Positions 1 to 6,539 are shown, counted from the first letter of the stretch. The stretch: DNA of 6,730 nt from Chryseobacterium sp. (GCA_030146295.1 JASLCD010000317.1:1-6730); one strand, 5' to 3'. Notes: generated by a model not told the origin, from the letters alone. Translations and numbers: made by a program.

Positions 1-8
1 TAGCAAGA

Positions 9-752
9 ATGTTACAAATTAAAGACCTTCACGCCAAAATTGAAGATGGCGCAGAAATATTAAAAGGTATTAATCTTGAAATAAAGCCAGGTGAAGTTCA
101 CGCTATCATGGGGCCGAACGGAGCCGGGAAATCTACCCTTTCTTCTGTAATCGCCGGAAAAGAAGATTACGAAGTGACTGGTGGAGAGATTCTTTTCCAG
201 GGAGAAGATATCAGTGAAGATGCTCCTGAAGATAGAGCTCACAAAGGAATTTTCCTTTCTTTCCAGTATCCAGTGGAAATTCCGGGAGTTTCTGTAACGA
301 ACTTTATTAAAGCTGCCTTAAACGAAACAAGAAAAGCAAACGGATTGGAAGAAATGCCTGCAAAAGAAATGCTTGCATTAATCCGTGAAAAATCTGAAAA
401 ACTGGGTATCAAAAAAGATTTCCTTTCAAGATCACTGAACGAGGGATTCTCCGGAGGTGAAAAGAAAAGAAACGAGATCTTCCAGATGATGATGCTTAAT
501 CCTAAACTGGCTATTCTTGATGAGACTGATTCCGGACTGGACATCGATGCTTTAAGAATCGTAGCAGATGGGGTAAATCACTTTAAAAATGAAGGAAATG
601 CAGTTCTTTTGATTACTCACTATCAGAGATTGCTTAACTATATCCAACCTGACTTTGTTCATGTTTTAGCAGATGGAAAAATCATCAAAACCGGTGATAA
701 ATCTTTAGCATTAGAACTTGAAGAAAAAGGTTACGACTGGCTTCTTAACTAA
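9..752 (+). CDS. sufC: SufC, Fe-S cluster assembly ATPase
   Basis: This is the ABC-type ATPase of the SUF system. It is cytoplasmic and works with SufB and SufD, where ATP binding and hydrolysis drive the shape changes needed to build iron-sulfur clusters. All nucleotide-binding motifs are visible in the 247 residues: Walker A GPNGAGKST at 35-43, Q-loop Q86 in FQYP, signature FSGGEKKR at 147-154, Walker B ending LAILDE with E172, D-loop SGLD at 175-178, and the switch histidine H204 in THYQ. The FSGGEKKRNEI signature and DETDSGLD are typical of SufC rather than of transporter ATPases, and there are no membrane segments. The length is normal for the family. The start at 9 fits the usual SufC N-terminus (MLQIKDL). 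A TAG at 1-3 could end an upstream gene, but the window is too short to tell. sufD follows on the same strand. Confidence 0.98.
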   Translation: MLQIKDLHAKIEDGAEILKGINLEIKPGEVHAIMGPNGAGKSTLSSVIAGKEDYEVTGGEILFQGEDISEDAPEDRAHKGIFLSFQYPVEIPGVSVTNFIKAALNETRKANGLEEMPAKEMLALIREKSEKLGIKKDFLSRSLNEGFSGGEKKRNEIFQMMMLNPKLAILDETDSGLDIDALRIVADGVNHFKNEGNAVLLITHYQRLLNYIQPDFVHVLADGKIIKTGDKSLALELEEKGYDWLLN

Positions 753-771
753 GAAGAAAATATATTATTTC

Positions 772-825
772 AGAGATTACAACTTTTCACAATCATTCAT
801 GAAATCATGAAAAAGAAGAATCTCT
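772..825 (+). other. Imperfect stem-loop between sufC and sufD
   Basis: AGAGATT at 772-778 is the exact reverse complement of AATCTCT at 819-825. Inside it, CTTTTCA at 783-789 can pair with TGAAAAAG at 808-815 with one bulged A, leaving small internal loops of 4 and 3 bases. There is no U-tract after the stem, so it does not look like an intrinsic terminator. It may be an RNA-processing or stability element that sets the sufC to sufD ratio, or a decayed repeat. Function is inferred only from position. Confidence 0.4.
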
Positions 826-835
826 AATATTAAAA

Positions 836-865
836 ATTGGGTTCCCTATTCCTCGGAATAACAAT
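836..865 (+). other. Second small hairpin upstream of sufD
   Basis: TATTCC at 847-852 and GGAATA at 855-860 are reverse complements separated by only two bases. ATTG at 836-839 can pair with CAAT at 862-865 as an outer stem. The structure ends 26 bases before the sufD ATG, so it could affect translation or mRNA decay. The tight inner loop makes a DNA-level palindrome equally possible. I see no convincing TAnnTTTG promoter box in this gap, so sufD is probably read from a promoter upstream of sufC. Confidence 0.3.
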
Positions 866-891
866 ATTTTAGTTAAAAATAAAAAGAAAAA

Positions 892-2226
892 ATGGTGCAA
901 ACCACAGATATACCAGTAATGGCATTAAAAGAACAAATTATAGAGAACCATAATGAATTTTTGGAGAGTCTTCGTCACAGGTTTCTGGATGATAGCAGAA
1001 AAGCAGCGCTTCAAAGATTTCAAAATGTTGGTTTTCCGACAAAAAAAGACGAAGAATATAAATATACCAATCTAAAGGAAATCACGGAAAAAAGCTACAA
1101 CTTCTTCCCGAAAGAGAGCCATAATATCACCAAAGAGCAGTTTGATGAACTGCACCTTGGAGAGGAAAATTTTGATTGGATTGTTTTTGTAAACGGTAAA
1201 CTTCACAAGGAGCTTTCAAAAGTTTCTATTGAAAATGTAGAGTTCCTTTCCTTCAACTATGCCCTGAATGATGAGAAGCATAAAGAAGTTTTTGAAAAGT
1301 ATTTCAACAGCATCGCTTCTAAAGAACAGGCTTTTACCAACTTAAACCTGGCTTACTGTAAATACGGTTTCTTTTTGAAGGTTCCTAAAAATGTAGTGAT
1401 TGAAAAACCAATCCACGTTTTTTACATTTCTCAGAACCAGGAGGAAAATACATTCTACAATACAAGAAATCTTTTGATCGTAGAAGAAGGTGCAAAAGTG
1501 GAGGTGATTGAAAGCCACCATAATTTTGACAGCACTTATGTATTGACAAACTCTGTAACGGAGATCTTTACCTACCCTAATGCAAAAGCAGACTGGCATA
1601 AGCTTCAGAATGATAACAACACAACATATCTTATCGACAATACGTTCGCAAGACAGGAAAAAGACAGCTTAACCACTGTAAATACTTTCTCTTTCGGAGG
1701 TAAACTGGTAAGAAACAACCTTGATTTTATTCATAATGGATCAAACATCAATTCATTCATGAACGGAATCACAATCATCGGGAAAGATCAGCTGGTAGAC
1801 CATCATACGGCAGTTCACCATAACTTCCCGAATTGTGAAAGTTATCAGAATTATAAAGGAATCTTCGATGGCAATGCCCACGGAGTTTTCAACGGAAAAG
1901 TTTTTGTAGATAAAATTGCTCAGAAAACAAATGCTTACCAGCAAAACAACAACGTTTTACTAAGTGAAGGGGCAAGCATTGATACAAAACCTCAGTTGGA
2001 GATTTTTGCAGATGATGTAAAATGTTCTCACGGATGTACCGTAGGCCAGCTGAACGAAGATGCTTTGTTCTACCTGAGAGCAAGAGGAATCTCTAAAAAA
2101 GAAGCTCAGGCACTACTGTTATATGCTTTCGCAAATGATGCCATGCAGAACATTGATATAGAGCCTCTAAAAGAGAAAATTTCAAAGCTATTGGCAGAGA
2201 AACTAGGAGTAGATATAGAATTCTAA
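892..2226 (+). CDS. sufD: SufD, SUF scaffold subunit
   Basis: SufD is the partner of SufB in the SufBC2D complex that assembles iron-sulfur clusters in the cytoplasm. The 444-residue protein has the family layout. An alpha-helical N-terminal part includes the FPTKKDEEYKYTNL segment around 48-61, resembling the FP..ReE.WkYT block of SufD. A central beta-helix region follows, with HHTAVHH around 304-310 and FNGKVFV around 333-339. The C-terminal block has the diagnostic DDVKCSHGCTVG. Within it H380 matches the histidine (H360 in E. coli) implicated in cluster formation with a SufB cysteine, and C378 is the conserved neighbour. FYLRARGI at 393-400 and the C-terminal helices complete it. The start at 892 follows an A-rich leader typical of Bacteroidota. 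An in-frame ATG at 919 (MALKEQII) is a plausible alternative that would remove nine residues. sufS, often next to sufD, is not downstream here; the gene ends in a terminator and a convergent gene. Confidence 0.96.
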   Translation: MVQTTDIPVMALKEQIIENHNEFLESLRHRFLDDSRKAALQRFQNVGFPTKKDEEYKYTNLKEITEKSYNFFPKESHNITKEQFDELHLGEENFDWIVFVNGKLHKELSKVSIENVEFLSFNYALNDEKHKEVFEKYFNSIASKEQAFTNLNLAYCKYGFFLKVPKNVVIEKPIHVFYISQNQEENTFYNTRNLLIVEEGAKVEVIESHHNFDSTYVLTNSVTEIFTYPNAKADWHKLQNDNNTTYLIDNTFARQEKDSLTTVNTFSFGGKLVRNNLDFIHNGSNINSFMNGITIIGKDQLVDHHTAVHHNFPNCESYQNYKGIFDGNAHGVFNGKVFVDKIAQKTNAYQQNNNVLLSEGASIDTKPQLEIFADDVKCSHGCTVGQLNEDALFYLRARGISKKEAQALLLYAFANDAMQNIDIEPLKEKISKLLAEKLGVDIEF

Positions 2227-2247
2227 GACTTATATATATTGATACGC

Positions 2248-2280
2248 AAAAGCACTTCTTTTTGAAGTGCTTTTTTTATT
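2248..2280. terminator. Intrinsic terminator, possibly bidirectional
   Basis: AAAAGCACTTC at 2248-2258 and GAAGTGCTTTT at 2264-2274 form a perfect 11-bp stem with a five-base loop. A T-run to 2277 follows on the + strand. It lies 21 bases after the sufD stop and 26 bases from the stop of the convergent DUF3078 gene. On the - strand the U-tract is only about four bases before mixed sequence, so termination should be stronger for sufD. Confidence 0.9.
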
Positions 2281-2300
2281 TCTTACAGGAAATTTCAGTT

Positions 2301-3224
2301 TTATTTCTTTAACCAGCCCTGGTTATCTTTATTGTCTGAACGTTTTTTACCGTTATCAAAATTATAGGCCAATCCTACTCCCAATGTCTGCTTCAACTGT
2401 GTTTTCCAGATCTGGTTGTGATCATACAGCAGATCGAGGGTAATATTGGATGAAATATATTTATTGATTTTCATATTCAGGATCGCTCCATAAGCCAACA
2501 CCAATCTATCCGGATGATCCAGATAATTTGAGAATACAGATGCTGTATTGGTCAGATTGATATTCTCCATGATTTTGATCTTATAGATAGCTGTTCCAAG
2601 GAAACCGAACTGGAAAAGTGATGAATCACCATCATTTTTAAGGCCATATGTTCCTGCCGTTTGAAGATCCTTATCTAAAACAAAAGTCCATCTTGCGTTA
2701 GCCGGACGTAAAGTGACTGTCAAATTATCATTAGGACGGTAAGTAACCCCTGCCCCTACATTCAGATATCCCGGGGCCATGAAATTGGAAATCTTTTTAG
2801 CATCAGGATTATTGCCGTCTTCATATCCCGGAGCAAACTGAGTCTGAAGGCCTGCACCCGCTGAGAAATACCAGCTTTCGGCAAATTTTCTACCGTAATT
2901 TGTAGAAAGGTTGATCACGTCCTGAGTTTTTCTCACTCCTGTCCCCTGGGTATTATTCTGTCCGTACCCCAGAATAATGATATTTTCCCAAAGATCTTTC
3001 CCTTTTTCATATGTCAGGTTATAATTGACACCGGCAAGCCATCCCACGTTGTTGGCTCCTCCTCCTACCCAGTTTGAAAAGGCAGCCTGATTAAGCATTA
3101 ATGTATTTTGTCCCTGAATAGACCAGGCTTTAACGGTGTCCGCAGCCGGAGCAGCTGTTTTAGTTTCCTGTGCCAAAGCAATCGCTCCAAAAGAAATGGA
3201 ACTGATCAATAAAAGTTTTTTCAT
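2301..3224 (-). CDS. DUF3078 outer-membrane protein, copy A
   Basis: This is a secreted protein of unknown function, probably an outer-membrane beta-barrel. The N-terminus MKKLLLISSISFGAIALA, followed by QE, is a standard Sec signal peptide with an A-x-A type cleavage site near residue 18. A short Ala/Thr-rich linker leads to the DUF3078 body, which opens with a W-S-I-x-G motif, NQAAFSNW and VGGGANN, the hallmark of the family in Bacteroidota. The rest has many short alternating hydrophobic and aromatic stretches (such as YLNVGAGVTYRP, LTVTLRP, FGFLGTAIYKIKI), as expected of beta-strands. There are no internal transmembrane helices and no lipobox cysteine. It is transcribed alone, with a promoter box at 3240-3247, a terminator on each side, and sufD converging from the left. 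Copy B lies directly upstream and is about 84% identical over the 275-residue body. The family assignment is from motifs recalled, not searched; function is unknown. Confidence 0.85.
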   Translation of the reverse strand: MKKLLLISSISFGAIALAQETKTAAPAADTVKAWSIQGQNTLMLNQAAFSNWVGGGANNVGWLAGVNYNLTYEKGKDLWENIIILGYGQNNTQGTGVRKTQDVINLSTNYGRKFAESWYFSAGAGLQTQFAPGYEDGNNPDAKKISNFMAPGYLNVGAGVTYRPNDNLTVTLRPANARWTFVLDKDLQTAGTYGLKNDGDSSLFQFGFLGTAIYKIKIMENINLTNTASVFSNYLDHPDRLVLAYGAILNMKINKYISSNITLDLLYDHNQIWKTQLKQTLGVGLAYNFDNGKKRSDNKDNQGWLKK

Positions 3225-3239
3225 AATAATGATTTATTA

Positions 3240-3247
3240 CAAATGTA
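3240..3247 (-). promoter_or_regulatory. -7 promoter box for DUF3078 copy A
   Basis: Read on the - strand this is TACATTTG, a perfect match to the flavobacterial TAnnTTTG -7 element. It sits 15 bases before the ATG, implying a leader of roughly ten bases. No clear TTG -33 element is present at the usual distance. The same box occurs at a similar place before copy B, which supports it. Confidence 0.65.
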
Positions 3248-3271
3248 TAAATAATAATCTACGCCTAAATA

Positions 3272-3293
3272 AAATTCACTTTAAAATGAATTT
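3272..3293 (-). promoter_or_regulatory. Palindromic element upstream of copy A promoter
   Basis: AAATTCA at 3272-3278 and TGAATTT at 3287-3293 are exact inverted repeats around a TTTAAA centre, giving a 22-bp palindrome with one mismatched pair. It lies just upstream of the -7 box, where a -33 element or operator would be. A related element is at the same distance from the copy B promoter box. It may be an operator or activator site, or a shared remnant of the duplicated promoter. Confidence 0.4.
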
Positions 3294-3362
3294 AACATCA
3301 TTGAATTTTCACCTATAACACAATGAAAACAAACCATTTAAACAACCCGACATCACCTACCA

Positions 3363-3382
3363 AACTTAAAACAACTTAAAAC
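3363..3382. repeat. Tandem 10-bp direct repeat
   Basis: AACTTAAAAC occurs twice in a row without mismatch, one helical turn apart. It lies between the copy B terminator and the copy A promoter, about 115 bases upstream of the copy A -7 box. In such AT-rich DNA this could be chance; a distal regulator site is possible but nothing else supports it. Confidence 0.3.
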
Positions 3383-3394
3383 GACAGTATTTTA

Positions 3395-3429
3395 AAACAA
3401 AAAAAACACCTCATTTCTGAAGTGTTTTT
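3395..3429 (-). terminator. Directional terminator of DUF3078 copy B
   Basis: On the - strand AAAAACACTTCA (3429-3418) pairs with TGAGGTGTTTTT (3413-3402) around a GAAA tetraloop, followed by a U-rich tract to 3395. One position is a U-G wobble in this RNA but would be a C-A mismatch if read from the + strand, so the signal favours the - strand. It lies 24 bases past the copy B stop and separates copy B from copy A. Confidence 0.85.
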
Positions 3430-3452
3430 CTATTGGATTGATGTCGTCTATA

Positions 3453-4379
3453 CTATTTTTTGATCCACCATTGACTGTCTTTACGTTCAGAACGTTTCAC
3501 ACCGTTATCAATGGTATAAGCGAACCCGATTCCAAGGGTTTGCTTCAGCTGTGTTTTTTCAATCTGATTATGATCATATAATAAATCTACAGTCACATTG
3601 GATGAAATATACTTGTTCACTTTCAGGTTCAATAGTGCCCCATAAGCCAGAACCAGTCTGTCCGGACGGTCAAGATAATTTGAGAAGACTGAAGCAGTAT
3701 TCGTCAAGTAAATATCTTCCATTATTTTCAGCTTGTAAATAGCCGTTCCCAGGAAACCGAACTGCAATAAAGAAGAATCACCATCACTTTTCAAACCATA
3801 GCTTCCAGCCGTCTGAAGATCTTTGTCCAGGACAAAGGTCCATCTGGCGTTGGTAGGACGTAAAGTTACCGTCAGATTATCATCCGGTCTGTACGTGATA
3901 CCCATCCCGACGTTCAGGTAACCTGGAGCCATAAAGTTGGAAATCTTTTTAGCTTCAGGATTGTTTCCGTCTTCATATCCTGCCGCAAACTGCGATTGTA
4001 AACCTGCTCCTAAAGAAAAATACCAGCTTTTCGAGAATTTTCGCCCGTAATTGGTAGAAACATTGATAACATCCTGAGTTTTCCTGATTCCCAATCCCTT
4101 GGTATCATTCTGTCCATAGCCCAGGATAATGATATTTTCCCAGAGATCTTTGTCTTTTTCATACGTAAGGTTGTAATTGATCCCGGCAAGCCATCCTACA
4201 TTGTTGGCTCCACCTCCTACCCAGTTTGAAAAGGCAGCCTGATTGATCATTAATGTGTTTTTTCCTATCACTGACCAGTATTTTACTGTGTCAACCACAA
4301 CAGAATCTTTCTTCAATTCTTCTTGTGCACTTGCATAAATCCCCATAAAAAAGGAAAGAATCAATAAAAACTTCTTCAT
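3453..4379 (-). CDS. DUF3078 outer-membrane protein, copy B
   Basis: This is a tandem paralogue of the gene at 2301-3224, also of unknown function and probably an outer-membrane barrel. The signal peptide is MKKFLLILSFFMGIYASA, cleaved before QE near residue 18. The linker is charged (ELKKDSVVVD), unlike the Ala/Thr-rich linker of copy A. The body starts with W-S-V-x-G and carries the same NQAAFSNW and VGGGANN block. My hand alignment gives 230 identities in 275 gapless positions. Most changes are conservative (I/V/L, D/N, D/E), which argues that both copies are under selection and neither is decaying. Among the less conservative differences are W to E in the DHNQI-x-KTQLKQ segment near the C-terminus, and G to W in the last six residues. 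It has its own promoter box and terminator and is divergent from the rhomboid gene. Confidence 0.85.
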   Translation of the reverse strand: MKKFLLILSFFMGIYASAQEELKKDSVVVDTVKYWSVIGKNTLMINQAAFSNWVGGGANNVGWLAGINYNLTYEKDKDLWENIIILGYGQNDTKGLGIRKTQDVINVSTNYGRKFSKSWYFSLGAGLQSQFAAGYEDGNNPEAKKISNFMAPGYLNVGMGITYRPDDNLTVTLRPTNARWTFVLDKDLQTAGSYGLKSDGDSSLLQFGFLGTAIYKLKIMEDIYLTNTASVFSNYLDRPDRLVLAYGALLNLKVNKYISSNVTVDLLYDHNQIEKTQLKQTLGIGFAYTIDNGVKRSERKDSQWWIKK

Positions 4380-4399
4380 TACTCAAATAATTTTCACTG

Positions 4400-4434
4400 C
4401 AAAAGTATTAATATAATTTTTTTTAAAAGGTCAA
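4400..4434 (-). promoter_or_regulatory. Promoter of DUF3078 copy B
   Basis: The -7 box at 4400-4407 reads TACTTTTG on the - strand, a perfect TAnnTTTG. A TTG at 4434-4432 (in TTGACC) could be the -33 element, but its 24-base spacing is slightly longer than usual. The box is 20 bases before the ATG, so the leader is very short. Confidence 0.65.
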
Positions 4435-4450
4435 TTCAGCTTTAAAGAAT
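4433..4450 (-). promoter_or_regulatory. Palindromic element upstream of copy B promoter
   Basis: On the - strand this reads ATTC, TTTAAAG, then CTGAATT. It resembles the copy A element (ATTCA, TTTTAAAG, TGAATT), differing by small insertions or deletions and a few bases. The near side of the element is 25 bases from the -7 box in both genes. It overlaps the proposed -33 TTG, so a protein bound here could block or recruit polymerase. Confidence 0.4.
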
Positions 4451-4526
4451 GCTAATTCATAAAGTTTAATTGCCTAACAATAAGATATCTCTATAAAATC
4501 AATGCCAAAATAATAAGTTTAAAAAA

Positions 4527-4603
4527 TAAATTTGAAACCTTTTGTCTTAAAATCAGGAAGGTAGAAATTGATTCATCGCCAAATTTTCCGAAATTTATCA
4601 TTG
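4527..4603 (+). promoter_or_regulatory. Candidate promoters for rhomboid gene
   Basis: Two weak candidates are visible. TAAATTTG at 4527-4534 matches the -7 consensus exactly but lacks a TTG at a suitable distance and would leave a leader of about 90 bases. TATCATTG at 4596-4603 has one mismatch, with TTG at 4568-4570 spaced 25 bases away, and would give a leader of about 20 bases, similar to those of other genes here. I cannot choose between them. Confidence 0.35.
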
Positions 4604-4628
4604 GCTTTTGATTTGACGTAAAATCCTC

Positions 4629-5396
4629 ATGTTTAAAAATGCAATTTCCAAAAGAGCGATTATATACCCTTTGCTGATGCTTTCTGCAATGTGGTTCGGG
4701 TATTTTTTACAAACGCAGGGCTTTTTTCAAAGCTGCTTTGGAGCGATCATCCCTCTTTTGCCTGAAGGGCTGCTCGGTATAGTTACTTCTCCTCTTTTGC
4801 ATGGAAATATGGAGCACATTATCGGCAACTCTATTCCGATAGCTGCACTTATGTTTTTACTCTATCAGTTTTACCCTGTGGTAGCAAATAAAGTCTTCGT
4901 TATCGGCTGGCTCGCAACAGGACTTTTGGTATGGCTCCTTCCGCCTATTGATATTCTCTCCGGCGAATATATGTATACCTGTACAATAGGAGCCAGTGGT
5001 GTAGTCTATGTTCTCGCTTTTTTTCTTTTTTTCAGCGGGGTATTCAAATGGAATACAAAACTTCTGACCATTTCAATGCTTGTTGTGCTGTATTATGGAA
5101 GCTTAGTCTGGGGAATGCTTCCGGAAGAGCTGTTCTATACTATGCAGGAGCCAAGTAAAATTTCGTGGCAGGCGCATCTTTCCGGAGCGATAGTAGGAAG
5201 TATTATTGCGTTTGCTTTTAAAAATATTGGAGAAAAAAAGAAAAAATTCATTTGGGAATTCCCTAATTATTATAGTGAAAAAGATGATAAACTGTGGCAG
5301 GAATACAAGGAAAACCATCCGGAAGACTTTATGGAACTTCCCTATAAAAAAAGAGATGATATCTGGGATCATTTGGATGAATTGAGGAAGAGATAA
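4629..5396 (+). CDS. Rhomboid family intramembrane serine protease
   Basis: This inner-membrane protease cleaves membrane proteins within or near their transmembrane segments. The substrate is not known here. All hallmarks of the GlpG-type six-helix core are present. HGNMEHIIGN at 58-67 gives the H-x4-H-x3-N pattern of helix 2. GASGVVY at 121-127 carries the nucleophile S123, and AHLSGAIVG at 182-190 carries the catalytic base H183. Hydrophobic segments lie roughly at 11-30, 55-80, 88-104, 118-137, 144-162 and 180-198. A charged cytoplasmic tail of about 55 residues follows, rich in Lys, Glu, Asp and Trp, with no domain I recognise. At 255 residues it is a compact bacterial rhomboid and appears active. 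The start follows an AT-rich leader without a Shine-Dalgarno sequence. dprA starts 33 bases after the stop, so the two may be co-transcribed, but no functional link is evident. Confidence 0.95.
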   Translation: MFKNAISKRAIIYPLLMLSAMWFGYFLQTQGFFQSCFGAIIPLLPEGLLGIVTSPLLHGNMEHIIGNSIPIAALMFLLYQFYPVVANKVFVIGWLATGLLVWLLPPIDILSGEYMYTCTIGASGVVYVLAFFLFFSGVFKWNTKLLTISMLVVLYYGSLVWGMLPEELFYTMQEPSKISWQAHLSGAIVGSIIAFAFKNIGEKKKKFIWEFPNYYSEKDDKLWQEYKENHPEDFMELPYKKRDDIWDHLDELRKR

Positions 5397-5416
5397 AACT
5401 TATTTCACTACATTTG
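5382..5416 (+). promoter_or_regulatory. Candidate dprA promoter inside rhomboid gene end
   Basis: TACATTTG at 5409-5416 is a perfect TAnnTTTG box, and TTG at 5382-5384 lies 24 bases upstream, inside the last codons of the rhomboid gene. The box is 13 bases before the dprA ATG, matching the short leaders proposed for the DUF3078 genes. It would let dprA be transcribed independently. Confidence 0.5.
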
Positions 5417-5429
5417 AAAAAAAACACAC

Positions 5430-6539
5430 ATGATTTCCGAAGAATACCTATATGCCATCGCCCTCCGCGAGTGCAGCCAGATTGGCGACATTCATTTTCA
5501 TAAACTTGTCCGTACTTTTGGAAGTGCTCAGGAAGCATGGAAAAGAGCAAAGAAAGAATATAAAAAACAGGAAGGAATAGGACAAAAAACAGTTTCAGAC
5601 ATTGGGAATAAAGATCATTTGAAATTCGCAGAAGAAGAATTAAATTTTTGCGAAAAGAATAATATCCAAATCAGACTGAGACATCTTGGTGAGACCCCTT
5701 CTCTTCTTAATGAATGCAATGATGCTCCTGCTATTCTTTATCAAAGAGGAACTGTTGAGGATTCTGTTTCAAAAGTAAGTATTGTTGGGACCAGAAATAT
5801 GACGGTGTATGGCCGGCAGTTTATTGAGGACTTTTTTGCAGCTTCTCAATCTTCAGCATATATCTCTGTAAGCGGCCTTGCTCTGGGAGTTGACAAAGAG
5901 GTTCACGAGCAGTCTATTCGTCATCAGAAGCCTACTGTAGCCGTCCTTGCACATGGTTTTCAATATTTATATCCGGCAAAAAACAGGAAGCTTTCTGAGA
6001 AAATTCTTCAGGAAGGAGGAGCATTAATCACAGAATTTAGCTCTTCCAAAAAGCCAGATCGGGAAAACTTTATTCAGAGAAACAGAATTGTGGCAGGAAT
6101 GTCTCCCGCAACCATTGTGGTGGAAACCGGATTTGGAGGCGGATCTGTAAGTACGGCTTCTTTTGCCAATGATTATAACCGTGATGTTTTTGCTCTCCCT
6201 GGGAAAATTACAGATCTCTGCAGCCAGGGATGTAATCAGTTGATTTTCCACAATAAAGCAACAGCTATTTCTACCTTAAAGGACCTTATCAGCATGCTGG
6301 GATTTAATGGTCCTAAAGAAAAAATTGAAGAGTTATTTCCTTATAGCGAGACTACAGTACAATTGTCTGATAATCAGAATTCAATATATCAATCTATTAA
6401 AGACCAACCGCAGATTTCTCTGGATGATCTGTCGCAGAAAGTTGAGGTTCCTACCCACAAAATTTTACCAATAATTTTGGAATTAGAACTTTTAGGGAAA
6501 GTAAAATCATTTTCCGGGAGGCAATTTATCGCAATTTAA
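5430..6539 (+). CDS. dprA: DprA, DNA-processing protein
   Basis: DprA binds single-stranded DNA entering the cell during natural transformation, protects it and loads RecA onto it in the cytoplasm. The 369-residue protein has the three expected parts. A helix-hairpin-helix-like N-terminal region (about 1-65) includes IGQKTVSDI. A Rossmann-fold core (about 80-290) follows. A winged-helix DprA C-terminal domain (about 310-369) ends the protein. Core motifs are VGTR at 119-122, SGLALGVDKEVH at 148-159 (family form SGLAxGID..AH), the RNRIVAGMS block at 217-225 (family form RNRIIAGLS), GGGSVSTASFA around 236-246, and FALPG at 254-258, then QGCNQLI. The length is usual for flavobacterial DprA and there is no frameshift. 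The start at 5430 follows an A-rich leader. Many bacteria that are not known to be transformable also carry dprA, so its presence does not prove competence. Confidence 0.97.
   Translation: MISEEYLYAIALRECSQIGDIHFHKLVRTFGSAQEAWKRAKKEYKKQEGIGQKTVSDIGNKDHLKFAEEELNFCEKNNIQIRLRHLGETPSLLNECNDAPAILYQRGTVEDSVSKVSIVGTRNMTVYGRQFIEDFFAASQSSAYISVSGLALGVDKEVHEQSIRHQKPTVAVLAHGFQYLYPAKNRKLSEKILQEGGALITEFSSSKKPDRENFIQRNRIVAGMSPATIVVETGFGGGSVSTASFANDYNRDVFALPGKITDLCSQGCNQLIFHNKATAISTLKDLISMLGFNGPKEKIEELFPYSETTVQLSDNQNSIYQSIKDQPQISLDDLSQKVEVPTHKILPIILELELLGKVKSFSGRQFIAI

Noticed and set aside
239..544. 101-codon open frame on the - strand inside sufC
   Set aside because: It lies wholly within a clear sufC gene, its translation shows no recognisable motif, and it has no promoter or leader of its own.
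807..827. Six-codon frame MKKKNL between sufC and sufD, considered as a leader peptide
   Set aside because: Too short, overlaps a stem-loop arm, has no regulatory codon run and no attenuator-like terminator after it.
2952..2978. Nine-base inverted repeat (ATTATTCTG / CAGAATAAT) inside DUF3078 copy A
   Set aside because: It lies in coding sequence and is not preserved at the matching place in copy B, so it is most likely chance.
2301..4379. Tandem repeat considered as a transposon or phase-variable inversion locus
   Set aside because: Both copies are full-length genes in the same orientation with own promoters and terminators; no transposase, recombinase, terminal repeats or target duplications are visible.
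5103..5550. Two - strand open frames (5103-5372 and 5329-5550) across the rhomboid-dprA junction
   Set aside because: They are antisense to two well-supported genes and their translations show no recognisable features.
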